Shown here: positions 53,830-63,648 of the stretch, piece after piece
Layout: each line of letters opens with the position of its first letter
How positions within the stretch are numbered: position 1 is the first letter of the stretch
Assembly: GCF_004795255.1 (NCBI RefSeq)
Contig: NZ_SSBQ01000002.1
Coordinates: 2,933,501 to 2,997,500 of the forward strand
Source of the DNA: Streptomyces sp. RKND-216
GTDB lineage: Bacteria; Actinomycetota; Actinomycetes; Streptomycetales; Streptomycetaceae
Direction: 5' to 3'
DNA length: 64,000 nucleotides
The notes under the pieces: model-generated
The model's database searches: none
The model's input: only the letters and a program-made list of their open reading frames with translations
Told to the model about the DNA's origin: nothing
Program-made: the position numbers and the translations under genes

Positions 53830-55831
53830 CGTCGCCGACGCGCCGGCGTCCCGGGCAGCCGTTCCGGACGCCCCGTGGGACCGGTCCTGCCGTGCGCTCG
53901 CCGCGGCCCTCGGCCCGGCCCTCGCGGAACTGGGCTGCCGGGCGCCCGTCACCGTCGCACCGCTCGGCGTCGCCGACGCGTTCGCCGCCGACGGCCCGGC
54001 CGGCCGCGCGGCGGACGCGGTCGCCCACCCCGTGCCCGGCACGGGCGCCGACACGCCGGCCGCCGCGTCGCTGCCGGTGCACGTGTACGGGCGGCAGGTC
54101 GTCGTGGGCCCGGCCCCCGGCGCGCCGGCCTGCCCGCAGTGCCTCGCCCGGCGCTGGCAGGCCGTACGGTCCGTCACGCTGCGGGAGGCGCTGGAGATCG
54201 GCGGCGGCACCCGGGCCGCGGGCGAGTCGCCGTACGGCACCCCGTACGCGGCGGCCGCCGTCGCCGCCCTGGTGACCGGCCTCGCCACCGGGCCGGCCCC
54301 GTCGCCCGACGACTCCTACGCGCGGGTGCAGGTGCTGGACCTGGAGAGCCTCACCGTGCGCCGCCACTCGCTGGTGCCCGACCCCGAGTGCCCGCGCTGC
54401 GCCCGTCCGGAGGCGGACACCGCCGAGGCGGCGACGCTCGCGCTCCGGCCCGCGCCCAAGAGGTCGCCCGGCTCGTTCCGGGTGCGCGGCATAGGGGAGT
54501 ACGCGCTGCCCGTCGAGCCCTACGCCAACCCGGTGTGCGGCTCGCTCGGCCCGTCGATCGTGCACGACGTGTCGTCCACCTCGACCTCGGCCACCATCGG
54601 CTGCTTCTCCATGCGCTCGGGCGACTACCTGCGCGAGACCTTCTGGGGCGGCCACGACGACAGCTTCGGCACCAGCATGCGCATCGGCGTCCTGGAGGGG
54701 CTGGAACGGTACGCGGGCATGCGCGCGCGGGCCCGTACCGCGTCGGTGCGCGACTCGCTGGACGGCCTGCGGGCCCGTGGGGTCCCGGCCGTCGACCCGC
54801 GGGTGTGCGGGCTCTACTCCGAGGACTTCCACCGCGCCAACCCGCACATCACCCCCTTCACCACGGACCGCGAGGTGCCGTGGGTGTGGGGCTGGTCGCT
54901 GCGCGACGAGCGCCCGCTCCTCGTGCCCGAGGTGCTGACGTACTACCACGCGCCGGGGCTGGAGAACCGCTTCGTGCAGGAGAGCTCCAACGGCTGCGCC
55001 TCCGGCGGCGCGCTGGAGGAAGCCGTCTACTTCGGGCTGATGGAGGTCGTCGAACGGGACGCGTTCCTCCTCAGCTGGTACGGGCGCGCGGCCCTGCCCG
55101 AGATCGACCCCGCGACCAGCGGCAGCGCCGCGACCCGGCACATGGTCGACCGGCTGGAGATGTACGGCTACGAGGCGCGCTTCTTCGACACCCGCATCAC
55201 CTTCCCCGTGCCGGTCGTCACCGGAGTCGCGCTCCGCCACGACGGCGGCCTGGGCCGGATGTGCTTCGGCGCGGGCGCCGGGCTGGACCCCGAGGCCGCG
55301 CTGGCGGCCGCGCTCTGCGAGATCGCCACCGACGCCGTCAACCTCCAGGGCCGCACCGAGCGGGAGGAGGAACGGCTGCGCGCCATGACCGGGGACTTCC
55401 ACCGCGTCGCCGCGCTGCACGACCACCCCCTCGCGTACGGCATCCCCGAGATGGGCCGGCACGCCGACTTCCTGCTCGGCCGCCCCGGCGCACCGCGCCC
55501 GGCGCGGCGGAGCATGGCCGACCTGTACGGCGACGGATCGGTGCCGGCCGTCTCCGACGACCTGCGCGAGGACCTCCTCACCTGCGTGAAGGCGGTCACC
55601 GCCGAGGGCTTCGACGTGGTGGTCGTCGATCAGACCATGCCCGAGCAGCGGCGGCTCGGCCTGCGGACCGTCAGCGTCCTGGTGCCCGGACTGCTGCCCA
55701 TCGACTTCGGCTGGACCCGGCAGCGCGCGCTGGGCATGCCCCGGCTGCGCACCGCCCTGCGCGAGGCCGGACTGCGCGAGAAGGACCTGACGCCAGACGA
55801 CCTCAACCCCGCCCCGCACCCCTTCCCCTGA
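53810..55831 (+). CDS. YcaO-domain cyclodehydratase (azoline-forming)
   Basis: A 673-residue enzyme. The N-terminal 220 residues carry two CxxC pairs (PACPQCLARR and DPECPRCARP), the zinc-binding pattern of the cyclodehydratase partner domain. The YcaO ATP-dependent domain starts near residue 225 (VCGSLGPSIVHDVSSTSTS, LEGLERYAGM, QESSNGCASGGALEEAV, LMEVVERDAF). The C-terminus ends PHPFP, the PxPxP motif that the azoline-forming YcaO enzymes need for activity. It phosphorylates the amide backbone to cyclise Cys/Ser/Thr to azolines. Start is GTG 53810 or 53816, overlapping the F-protein gene. Confidence 0.93.
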   Translation: MPVPSADVADAPASRAAVPDAPWDRSCRALAAALGPALAELGCRAPVTVAPLGVADAFAADGPAGRAADAVAHPVPGTGADTPAAASLPVHVYGRQVVVGPAPGAPACPQCLARRWQAVRSVTLREALEIGGGTRAAGESPYGTPYAAAAVAALVTGLATGPAPSPDDSYARVQVLDLESLTVRRHSLVPDPECPRCARPEADTAEAATLALRPAPKRSPGSFRVRGIGEYALPVEPYANPVCGSLGPSIVHDVSSTSTSATIGCFSMRSGDYLRETFWGGHDDSFGTSMRIGVLEGLERYAGMRARARTASVRDSLDGLRARGVPAVDPRVCGLYSEDFHRANPHITPFTTDREVPWVWGWSLRDERPLLVPEVLTYYHAPGLENRFVQESSNGCASGGALEEAVYFGLMEVVERDAFLLSWYGRAALPEIDPATSGSAATRHMVDRLEMYGYEARFFDTRITFPVPVVTGVALRHDGGLGRMCFGAGAGLDPEAALAAALCEIATDAVNLQGRTEREEERLRAMTGDFHRVAALHDHPLAYGIPEMGRHADFLLGRPGAPRPARRSMADLYGDGSVPAVSDDLREDLLTCVKAVTAEGFDVVVVDQTMPEQRRLGLRTVSVLVPGLLPIDFGWTRQRALGMPRLRTALREAGLREKDLTPDDLNPAPHPFP

Positions 55832-55887
55832 CCGTCCGACCCCTTCGGCGCCCCGCAGGGCCCGTCCACGAGCAGCAAGGAGCACCC

Positions 55888-57531
55888 GTGGGTCTCGCCC
55901 ATGACTACGCCACCGCGATCCTCCATCGTGGCCGGGTCCCGATGGACCCCGCGGACTTCGTGCCCGACTGGGCGGACGGCCCGCGCAAGGGCAAGCATTA
56001 TCCCGGCGTGGACCGGCTGCCGCTGCCCGACGGCCGCTACCCGGCGGACGCGCACGTCGACCGGGGCCTCGCCGCAGCGCAACCGGCCGGTCCGGACGGC
56101 GGGTTCGACCTGGACGCGCTGTCCGGCATGCTGCGGGACTCCTACGGGCTGACCGGCAGGCGGCTGGCGGTGCAGGCCAACACCGACCTGAACGCGCTGC
56201 CGTTCTACCCACTGGCCAACTGGTCGCGCGGCTCCGCATCAGGCGGCGGCCTGTACCCGGTGAGCATCCACTGGGTCTCCGGCAGGAGCGGCCCGGTGAC
56301 CCCCGGACTGCACTACTACTCCACCCGGCACCACGCGATGCACCGCCTGCTCACCGGGGACGTGACCGGCGAGGTGCGCACCGCCCTCGGTGGCGACGGC
56401 GCCCCGGGCGCGGACGCCGACCACTACCTCGTGCTGGGCGTGAAGTACTGGCAGAACGCGTTCAAATACAACAATTTCTGCTTCCACGTCGTGTCCATGG
56501 ACCTCGGTGCGCTGGTGCAGACGTGGCGCATCTGGGCGCGGGCCCGCGGCCTGGACGTGGAGCCGCTGCTGTGGTTCGACGAGGAGCGGCTGGCGCGGCT
56601 GCTGGGCGTCGAGGGCGACGCGGAGGGCGTGTTCGCGGTGGTGCCGCTGCGGTGGCGGCGCACCGAGGACTCCGACGCGGACACGGACGCCGGGCCGCAG
56701 GCGCGCACGCCGCGCGTCGCTCCCGCACCGGCCGCCGTACGCCACCGGGACATCGAGAAGTCCCGTCGTCTGCTGGCCTTCGACGACGTCCGCGCGATGC
56801 ACGCCGCCACGCTCGGGCGCGCGGAGGACCGCCCCGCTCCCGGCGCGCTGGAGTCCGCGGCGGCGCACGCTCCCGACGCCTCAGCCCCTTTGCTGCCGCT
56901 GCCCGCGCCCCGCCCGCTCGATGCCGACGTGCGGACCGCACTGCGCCGCCGCCGCAGCAGCTTCGGCCGGTTCGACGCCCGGCGTCCGGTGACCGCCGAC
57001 CAGCTCGCCGCCACCCTCGCGGCGGCCGACGCCGGTGCTCGCCTCGGCGGCGACTACTCCGGCGGCCCCGGCGGCGGTTCGCCGGTCCGGCTGGCCCGCA
57101 CCTTCGTCTTCGTCAACCACGTCGAGGACGTCCCTCCCGGCAGCTACCTGTACGACCCGGAGGCGGGCGGGCTGCGGCCGGTGCGCGAGGGGAAGCCCGG
57201 CTCCTTCCTCCAGGAGAACTACTTCCTGTCCAACTACAACCTGGAGCAGGCCGGCGCCGTGCTGGTGCCCACCGTCCGCACGCACGCCGTGCTGGACGCG
57301 GTCGGCGACCGCGGCTACCGGCTGGTCGGCGCCACCGTCGGCGCCGCTTCCCAGGCCGTCTACACCGCGGCCGCCGCGCTGGACCTGGGCTGCGGTGTGG
57401 CGCTCGGCTTCGACAACATCTCCTACACCGACGAACTCGGCCTGGCCGGCACCGACGAGGCGCCGCTGCTCATCATGATGATCGGCCACGAACGGCCCGA
57501 GCCCGCCGCCTTCCACTTCGAGATCGCGTGA
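55888..57531 (+). CDS. SagB-type FMN azoline dehydrogenase, double domain
   Basis: A 547-residue protein of two nitroreductase/SagB-like halves. The first half (about 1-270) includes RGSASGGGLYPVSIHWVSG and a Tyr/Asn-rich block (VKYWQNAFKYNNFCFHVV). The second (about 340-547) has RRRSSFGRFDARRPVTADQL and YTDELGLAGTDEAPLLIMMIG. Such proteins oxidise azolines to azoles using FMN. Two copies in one chain may replace a homodimer. GTG 55888 follows CAAGGAG; 56 bases separate it from the YcaO gene. Confidence 0.88.
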   Translation: MGLAHDYATAILHRGRVPMDPADFVPDWADGPRKGKHYPGVDRLPLPDGRYPADAHVDRGLAAAQPAGPDGGFDLDALSGMLRDSYGLTGRRLAVQANTDLNALPFYPLANWSRGSASGGGLYPVSIHWVSGRSGPVTPGLHYYSTRHHAMHRLLTGDVTGEVRTALGGDGAPGADADHYLVLGVKYWQNAFKYNNFCFHVVSMDLGALVQTWRIWARARGLDVEPLLWFDEERLARLLGVEGDAEGVFAVVPLRWRRTEDSDADTDAGPQARTPRVAPAPAAVRHRDIEKSRRLLAFDDVRAMHAATLGRAEDRPAPGALESAAAHAPDASAPLLPLPAPRPLDADVRTALRRRRSSFGRFDARRPVTADQLAATLAAADAGARLGGDYSGGPGGGSPVRLARTFVFVNHVEDVPPGSYLYDPEAGGLRPVREGKPGSFLQENYFLSNYNLEQAGAVLVPTVRTHAVLDAVGDRGYRLVGATVGAASQAVYTAAAALDLGCGVALGFDNISYTDELGLAGTDEAPLLIMMIGHERPEPAAFHFEIA

Positions 57532-57595
57532 CCGCCGCATGTCCACCGCTCATGCCCGGGAAGCGACCCGGGAACCGAACCAGGAGGAGACCGGC

Positions 57596-60331
57596 GTGAC
57601 CGGTGAGCTGTTCCACCGCCCGTTCGTGCTCCGGGTCGCCGGTCTGCCCGTGGAGACCGTGCAGCGGTTGCGCTGCCCCGGGAGCCGCCAGTGGGCCGAT
57701 GAGGTGCTGGACGCCTCGACGCGGTCCCGCGCGGCCGGGGAGGCCGTCGGCGACCTGCTGCACGATCTGGTGGGCGGCTGCGAGGACGGCGGTGTGCGCC
57801 GCCGGTTGCTGAAGCTGCGCCGCGAACTCTTCAACAACCGCCTGCCGCACGACCCGGAGGCGGCCGTCGCGCTCGTCGCCGCACTGGACGCGCGCGTGGC
57901 CGAGAAGCTGACCGCCTGGCTGGCCGACCGCCGCCACCTGGCGGCCCGTACGGCGGACGGCGCCGAGGTGCTGGCCGGCGAACTCGACCGCACCCGCACG
58001 GAACTGCGGGCCCTGGCCGGCGAACGCCGCCTGGGCGGCGGCCTGCTGCTCGCCTCGCCCTCCCTGGACGCACAGGTCGACGGCTATGCCGCCGGTCCGC
58101 CCGCCCGGGCGGACGGCAGCCGCGACAAGGGCGCGGAGAAGCGCCACCGGAAGATCGAGCGCTCCCTCCTCGCCTACCTCTACCGCACCGCCTGCAAGAC
58201 CAGCCCGTTCTCCACCTTCACCGGCCTCGCGCTGGGCGAATTCACCGACGGTCCCCGGGACGCGGCGGACGGGGCGGATCCGCTGCAGATCCGGGTGGAC
58301 GACGTGTGGACCAGCCACACCCGGCTCAACGTCGTCGCCCTCGGCCGCCTGGCGCAGACCGTGCTCGACGACCCCGAACGCCGCGACGGGCTGCCCGTGA
58401 CGCTCGCCTCCGGCTGGGGCCACGACGAGGACCGCGTCCGCTACGTCCGCCGCTGGGTGACCACCGGCGACGACGACACCGCCGTCACCTTCGACAGCGT
58501 CAAGGACCGGCTGTTCTTCCTCCGCCGCAGCGGCGCGCTGGAGAGGATGCTGGCCTTCTTCGAGCGCCGCCCGGAGATCCGCTACGGCGAACTCGGCGGC
58601 ATGCTCGCGGACGAGGAGCCGGACGCCACCGCCGAGGACGTGGACCGCTACCTGGCCGCCCTCCTCGACCTGGGCATGCTCCAGGTGCCCTGCCTGCGCA
58701 TCGGCGTGCACGACACCGACCCGCTGCGCGCCTTCCAGGCCTCCCTGCGCGGCCTGGACCGCGACTGGGCCGACAGCCTCGCGGACGACCTGGCCGGACC
58801 GCTCGCCCGCATCGACGAGTTCGCCGGGGCCGCTCCGGAGCGCCGTCGGACGCTGCTCGCCGAACTCCGGGACTCGCTGGCCGCGATCCAGCGCGGGCTC
58901 GGCGCCGGGGAGCCGCGCGTCCCGCAGACCGTGCTCTACGAGGACGCCGCCCCCGTCGCGCGGTCCGGCTGCGACCTGGCCGCCTGGAGCCGGATCGCCG
59001 GGGAGCCGTTGCGGGAGGTGGAGCGCGCGCTGCCCGCCTTCGACGTGACGCTGCCGCAACGGCTGACGTTCCAGGGCTTCTTCACCGCCCGCTTCGGCCA
59101 GGGCGGGCGGTGCGACGACCTGCTCAAGCTGGTCCACGACTTCCACGAGGACTTCTTCGACCAGTACATCTCCTTCACCGCCAAGCGCAGCACGTTCGAC
59201 GCCGAAGGCCGGTACGTGCCGGAGGAGAACTGGCTCGGGCTGCCCCGCATCAAGGCGCTCGACACCGCTCGGCAGACCTTCTTCGACGGCATGCGCGAGG
59301 TGTGGGAGCGCAGCGGCGCGTCAGCGGCCGGTTCGGGCGTCGCGGAGGTGGAGATCGGCGCCGGCCTCCTCGACGCCGTCGCCGGCGGACTCGACGGCGT
59401 GGCCCCGGCGTTCGCGCCGCTCAGCCACCATCTGCAGCTCGCCGAGCGGGCCGGCGACCCGCTCGTCGTCCTCAACCGTTCCTACGGCGGCCTGTCGTTC
59501 CCGTTCAGCCGCTTCACGCACTGCTTCGACGGGCTCGCGGACCGGCTGCGCGAGGAGACCCGGCGGCTCGCGCCCGACGGCGCGGTCTTCGCCGAGATCA
59601 CCGGCGGCCCGGTGACCAGCAACCTCAACCTGCACGACCGGCTGCTGGACTACGAGATCGTGTGCCCCGGCGAGACCGGCGGCGTGCCCGAGGAGTACCG
59701 GCTGCACCTGGACGACCTGTACATCGTCCACGACGCCGACGCCGACCGGCTGGTACTGCGCTCCACCCGCCTGGACCGCGAGGTGATCCCCGTCTACCTC
59801 GGCTACCTGGTCCCGCTGGCGCTCCCGGAGATCCCGCGCACGCTGCTGCTGCTCTCCCCGACCTCCATGACCCGCCTCGACGTCTGGGGCGGCGTCCCGC
59901 AGGGTGAGCCGGACGAGGGGGTGACCACGCGCCCGCGCGTGCGGCACGGCAGCGTGGTGCTCAGCCGGCGCAGCTGGAGCGCGCCCGCCTCGGCGCTGCC
60001 GCTGCGCGGACCCGGCGACACCGACGCTGACTGGTACCTCGGCTGGCACCGCTGGCGCCGCCGGCACCGCCTGCCCGACCGGGTGTTCGCCACCGTCTCG
60101 GACGGCGGCGGGCGCGGCGCGACCAGCGCCAAGCCGCAGTACGTCGACTTCGACAGCCACCTTTCGCTGACCGCCTTCGAGGCGCTGCTGCGCACGGCGG
60201 AGGCGCGCGTGGTGTTCCGCGAGGCGCTGCCCGACGAGGACGACCTGCACACCGTCTCCGGACGCGGCCGGCACGTCGCCGAGATGGCCCTGGAGACCGC
60301 GCCCGCCCCCGAGGGAAGGACCCGCACGTGA
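57596..60331 (+). CDS. LanB-type dehydratase, glutamylation protein
   Basis: A 911-residue lantibiotic-dehydratase N-terminal domain protein. It begins FHRPFVLRVAGLPVETVQRL and has the family block KTSPFSTFTGLALGEF near residue 203 and SRFTHCFDG near 640. In split systems this part uses glutamyl-tRNA-Glu to esterify Ser/Thr of the precursor. The elimination domain is absent here and encoded next, overlapping by four bases. GTG 57596 follows AGGAGGA. With the azole enzymes this points to a thiopeptide- or goadsporin-like product with dehydroamino acids. Confidence 0.9.
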   Translation: MTGELFHRPFVLRVAGLPVETVQRLRCPGSRQWADEVLDASTRSRAAGEAVGDLLHDLVGGCEDGGVRRRLLKLRRELFNNRLPHDPEAAVALVAALDARVAEKLTAWLADRRHLAARTADGAEVLAGELDRTRTELRALAGERRLGGGLLLASPSLDAQVDGYAAGPPARADGSRDKGAEKRHRKIERSLLAYLYRTACKTSPFSTFTGLALGEFTDGPRDAADGADPLQIRVDDVWTSHTRLNVVALGRLAQTVLDDPERRDGLPVTLASGWGHDEDRVRYVRRWVTTGDDDTAVTFDSVKDRLFFLRRSGALERMLAFFERRPEIRYGELGGMLADEEPDATAEDVDRYLAALLDLGMLQVPCLRIGVHDTDPLRAFQASLRGLDRDWADSLADDLAGPLARIDEFAGAAPERRRTLLAELRDSLAAIQRGLGAGEPRVPQTVLYEDAAPVARSGCDLAAWSRIAGEPLREVERALPAFDVTLPQRLTFQGFFTARFGQGGRCDDLLKLVHDFHEDFFDQYISFTAKRSTFDAEGRYVPEENWLGLPRIKALDTARQTFFDGMREVWERSGASAAGSGVAEVEIGAGLLDAVAGGLDGVAPAFAPLSHHLQLAERAGDPLVVLNRSYGGLSFPFSRFTHCFDGLADRLREETRRLAPDGAVFAEITGGPVTSNLNLHDRLLDYEIVCPGETGGVPEEYRLHLDDLYIVHDADADRLVLRSTRLDREVIPVYLGYLVPLALPEIPRTLLLLSPTSMTRLDVWGGVPQGEPDEGVTTRPRVRHGSVVLSRRSWSAPASALPLRGPGDTDADWYLGWHRWRRRHRLPDRVFATVSDGGGRGATSAKPQYVDFDSHLSLTAFEALLRTAEARVVFREALPDEDDLHTVSGRGRHVAEMALETAPAPEGRTRT

Positions 60332-61437
60332 ACGCCGAAGTGACCGCCTCCGGCACCGCAGCCCCCGCCGGTACGGACGCCGCCGCGAGGGCCGCGTCCG
60401 GCGGGGAGCAGCGGGGCGCCTGGCAGGCCACCCACGTCTTCTACGCCGCCAACCCCCGCCCGCTCCTGCTCCAGTGCGTCCGCCCGCTGGTGCGGGAACT
60501 GGACGCAGACGGGCTGCTCGCCAACTGGTTCTTCATCAACTACTGGCTGGAGGGCCCGCACGTGCGGCTGCGGGTGCGGCCGTCCTCGCCCGAGGCGGAG
60601 CCGGAGGTGCGGCGCCGCACCGAGGAGGCGATCGACGCCTTCCTCGCCGAACGCCCGGCGCTGTACGAGGTGGACACCGGCTTCCTCAACGAGTTCTACA
60701 ACGCGCTGTTCGACATCGAGTTCCCGGACGCCGAACGCAGCCCGTACACCGACGACGAGGGCCGGATGAACCTGCGGCCCAACAACTCGCGGCACGCCAT
60801 GCCGTACGACCCGGAGTACGCCAAGTACGGCGGCCCGGCCGGGATCGAGCTGGCCGAGTGGCACTTCCGGTACTCCAGCGAACTGGTCCTGGACGCCTTC
60901 CGCACCAAGAACCTGCACCTGCGCACCGTGCTGCTGGGCACGTCGGCGCAGCTGATGATGGTGATGGCCGCCTGTTTCCTGCCCGACGAGGAGGACCTGG
61001 CGGACTTCCTGGACGACTACTACCACTTCTGGCACAAGGCGTTCCCCGGCACGGGATTCATCGGGGACAAGGAGTACGAGAACAACTACGCGGCCACGGC
61101 GCCGTCGTTGTCCCGCATGTTCGGCGCGATCCGTTCGGCGCTCGCGGCCGGGGAGGACGAGAAGCTGCCCGACTTCCTCGCCGGCTGGGCCGCCCACTGC
61201 CGCGAACTGCGCGACCGGGTGCGGGAACTGGCCGTCGACGGCGCACTGGTCTTCGGCTTCGACAAGGGAGCGCGCGAGAAGCGCATCACCGACCCGGACG
61301 GGGCCCTGAAGGTCCTCCTCTCCCCGTACATGCACATGACGAACAACCGGCTGCACGTGACCATCCGGGACGAGGCCTACCTCTCCCACGTGCTGCACCG
61401 CGTGCTGCGGGAGGACGGATCCGGAGGCGCGACGTGA
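60328..61437 (+). CDS. SpaB_C/thiopeptide-type biosynthesis protein, glutamate elimination
   Basis: A 369-residue protein of the SpaB C-terminal family. After a 30-residue Ala-rich leader it reads WQATHVFYAANPRPLLLQCV, WFFINYWLEGPHVRLRVRP and ends HMTNNRLHVTIRDEAYLSHV, all standard blocks. As the partner of a LanB lacking this domain, it should eliminate glutamate from glutamylated Ser/Thr to give dehydroalanine and dehydrobutyrine. It could instead be a [4+2] cycloaddition enzyme, also of this fold, but only one copy is in the window and elimination is needed first. GTG start overlaps the LanB stop. Confidence 0.85.
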   Translation: MNAEVTASGTAAPAGTDAAARAASGGEQRGAWQATHVFYAANPRPLLLQCVRPLVRELDADGLLANWFFINYWLEGPHVRLRVRPSSPEAEPEVRRRTEEAIDAFLAERPALYEVDTGFLNEFYNALFDIEFPDAERSPYTDDEGRMNLRPNNSRHAMPYDPEYAKYGGPAGIELAEWHFRYSSELVLDAFRTKNLHLRTVLLGTSAQLMMVMAACFLPDEEDLADFLDDYYHFWHKAFPGTGFIGDKEYENNYAATAPSLSRMFGAIRSALAAGEDEKLPDFLAGWAAHCRELRDRVRELAVDGALVFGFDKGAREKRITDPDGALKVLLSPYMHMTNNRLHVTIRDEAYLSHVLHRVLREDGSGGAT

Positions 61438-62594
61438 CCGCGCCCGCCGAGCGGACCGGGGGCGCGGCACCGGGGGCGGCGCCGGGCCCGCACCGGCGGC
61501 CGGGCGCCGCGCGGCAGGGAGCCACCGCGGAGTACCGCCCGCAGCTGAGGCCCGGGGTGCTGCTCGGCGACGCCGTGCTGCGCGGCGACCGCTTCGTCCA
61601 CCTGGTGAAGAACACCGGCGACGGCCGGTCGTTCGAACTCGGCCCGCGGGAGCACCACCTGCTCTCCCGGATGGACGGCACCCGCACCCTGGCCGAGCTG
61701 GGGCGCGGGTACGCGGAGACGTTCGGGCGGCGGCTCGGCGACGGCAACTGGACCCAGCTGCTCACCCTGCTCGGCAGCCGCGGCCTGCTGGTGGGCGGCC
61801 CCGCCGCCGACCCGCCGGAGGAGGAGGCGAAGCCGTCCACCGGCACGCTGCGCATGGTCGCCGACGCCGACGCCACCGCCCGTAGGCTGCACCGCGCGGT
61901 CGGCTTCCTGCTGCACCCCCTGTGCCTGCTGCCGCTGCTCGCCGCCGTCCTCGCGATGGAGACGATGCTGGTGCTCCGCGCGGACGAGGTCCTCGAAGGG
62001 ACCGCCGCCACGTTCGCGAACCCGGTGCTCATCACCGGCGCCGCGCTGCTGATGTGGCTGTCCACGGCCCTGCACGAGCTGGCGCACGGTGTGGTCGCCG
62101 TGCGCTTCGGCGGCACCGTCGGCGAGATCGGGCTGCGCTGGAAACCGGTCCCGATCATGTACTGCAGCGTGGAGAACTACCTCTTCCTGCCCCGCCGCCG
62201 GGACCGGATCTTCACCGCGGTCGCCGGGGCGGTGGCGAACCTGCTGTTCCTGCTGCCGTTCTGCGCGCTCTGGCTGTTCGTCCCCGTCGACGACGCCACC
62301 CACGACGGGCTGGCCGGGCTGCTGCTCATCGGCACCGTCCAGGCGCTGGCCATGCTGCTCCCGTTGCCGCCGCTGGACGGCTACAAGGTGGTGAGCCAGG
62401 CCGCCGGCGCCACCGCCCTGGCCGCCTCCAGCCGCGACTACCTGCGCCTCGCCCTGCGCCGCGACCCCGCGGCGAAGCGGTACCCGCGCCGTGCCCGTGC
62501 CGTCTACACCGCCTACGGGCTCGGCTCCACCGCCGTGGTCGCCGGGCTGGCGGTCCTCGCCGCCCTGCTCGTCGCCTCGCTGTTCCACCCCTGA
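61434..62594 (+). CDS. PqqD-like domain fused to M50 site-2 intramembrane protease
   Basis: A 386-residue membrane protein. Residues 35-125 resemble a PqqD leader-binding fold (LRPGVLLGDAVLRGDRFVHL, LLSRMDGTRTLAEL). The rest has about five or six membrane segments with the zinc motif HELAH at residues 214-218 and the M50 motif PPLDGYKV at 312-319. This combination suggests that the precursor leader is caught by the first domain and cleaved in the membrane before or during export. It overlaps the elimination gene by four bases. The zinc-ligand Asp in LDG is present, so it should be active. Confidence 0.85.
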   Translation: MTAPAERTGGAAPGAAPGPHRRPGAARQGATAEYRPQLRPGVLLGDAVLRGDRFVHLVKNTGDGRSFELGPREHHLLSRMDGTRTLAELGRGYAETFGRRLGDGNWTQLLTLLGSRGLLVGGPAADPPEEEAKPSTGTLRMVADADATARRLHRAVGFLLHPLCLLPLLAAVLAMETMLVLRADEVLEGTAATFANPVLITGAALLMWLSTALHELAHGVVAVRFGGTVGEIGLRWKPVPIMYCSVENYLFLPRRRDRIFTAVAGAVANLLFLLPFCALWLFVPVDDATHDGLAGLLLIGTVQALAMLLPLPPLDGYKVVSQAAGATALAASSRDYLRLALRRDPAAKRYPRRARAVYTAYGLGSTAVVAGLAVLAALLVASLFHP

Positions 62595-62605
62595 AGGAGA
62601 ACCAC

Positions 62606-63586
62606 GTGTCCACCACCCCCACGCCACCCCCCGGCCCGGCCGCCGCCGCGGACACCGGGCCCGACACGGACGCCGCAGGTACCGGCCCGGAGCCCGCCGT
62701 CGAACTGACCGACGTGCACAAGCGCTACGGCGACACCCGCGCCGTCGACGGCGTCTCCCTCACCGTCCGCCGCGGTGAGTTCCTCGGACTGCTCGGCCCC
62801 AACGGCGCGGGGAAGACCACGCTGGTGGAGATCATGGAAGGGCTGCGGCAGGCCGACTCCGGCACCGTCGGCGTCCTCGGCACGTCGCCCTGGCCCCGCA
62901 ACCTGGCGCTGCTGCCCCGCATCGGCCTGCAGACCCAGGCGTCGGCCTTCTTCGTCCGCCTCACCGCGCGCGAGCACCTGCGGACCGTCGCCGCGCTGTA
63001 CGGCGCCGCCCGCGACGCCGCCGAACGCACCCTCGCCGTGGTCGGCCTCACCGAACAGGGCGACACCCAGGTGGAGGGCCTGTCCGGCGGCCAGCGGCAG
63101 CGGCTGGCCATCGCCTCGGCGCTGGTGCACGGCCCGGAGCTGATCTTCCTCGACGAGCCCACCGCCGCCCTCGACCCGCAGGCCCGCCGCGACCTGTGGC
63201 AGGTGCTGCGCGACCTCAAGGGCGAGGGTCGCACGATCGTCTACACCACTCACCACCTCGACGAGGCCGAGACGCTGTGCGACCGCGTCGCGATCATCGT
63301 GAACGGCCGCATCACCGCACTGGACACGCCCGCCCGGCTGGTCGCCGCCGGCAGCGGCAACACCCGCCTGCTCGTGCCCGCCGACCGGCTCACCGAGGCC
63401 CGCGCCCGCGAACTCCCCGGCGTGCTCGACGTGCAGGTCGACGGCGACGTGGTGGTGCTGGAAACCACCGAGGCGGGCCCCCTGCTCAGCGCCGTCGAGG
63501 CGGTCGCCGGGCTCCAGGGCGTCCGCACCCGCACCGCCAGCCTGGAGGACGTCTACCTGCAACTCACCGCGACCGGCGACCGCTGA
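62606..63586 (+). CDS. ABC transporter ATP-binding protein (RiPP exporter)
   Basis: A 326-residue ABC ATPase: Walker A GPNGAGKTTLVE near residue 72, signature LSGGQRQRLAIASALV, Walker B LIFLDEPTAALDPQ and H-loop TTHHLDEAE. An N-terminal 25 residues are disordered. GTG 62606 follows AAGGAGA 11 bases after the protease stop. With the next permease it should export the mature peptide or give self-resistance, as in similar lantibiotic and thiopeptide loci. Confidence 0.93.
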   Translation: MSTTPTPPPGPAAAADTGPDTDAAGTGPEPAVELTDVHKRYGDTRAVDGVSLTVRRGEFLGLLGPNGAGKTTLVEIMEGLRQADSGTVGVLGTSPWPRNLALLPRIGLQTQASAFFVRLTAREHLRTVAALYGAARDAAERTLAVVGLTEQGDTQVEGLSGGQRQRLAIASALVHGPELIFLDEPTAALDPQARRDLWQVLRDLKGEGRTIVYTTHHLDEAETLCDRVAIIVNGRITALDTPARLVAAGSGNTRLLVPADRLTEARARELPGVLDVQVDGDVVVLETTEAGPLLSAVEAVAGLQGVRTRTASLEDVYLQLTATGDR

Positions 63587-63648
63587 CCGCACCCCACCAC
63601 GGCGACACACCCCCCACTCCCATCCCTTCCCGACACGGAGCAACGCCC

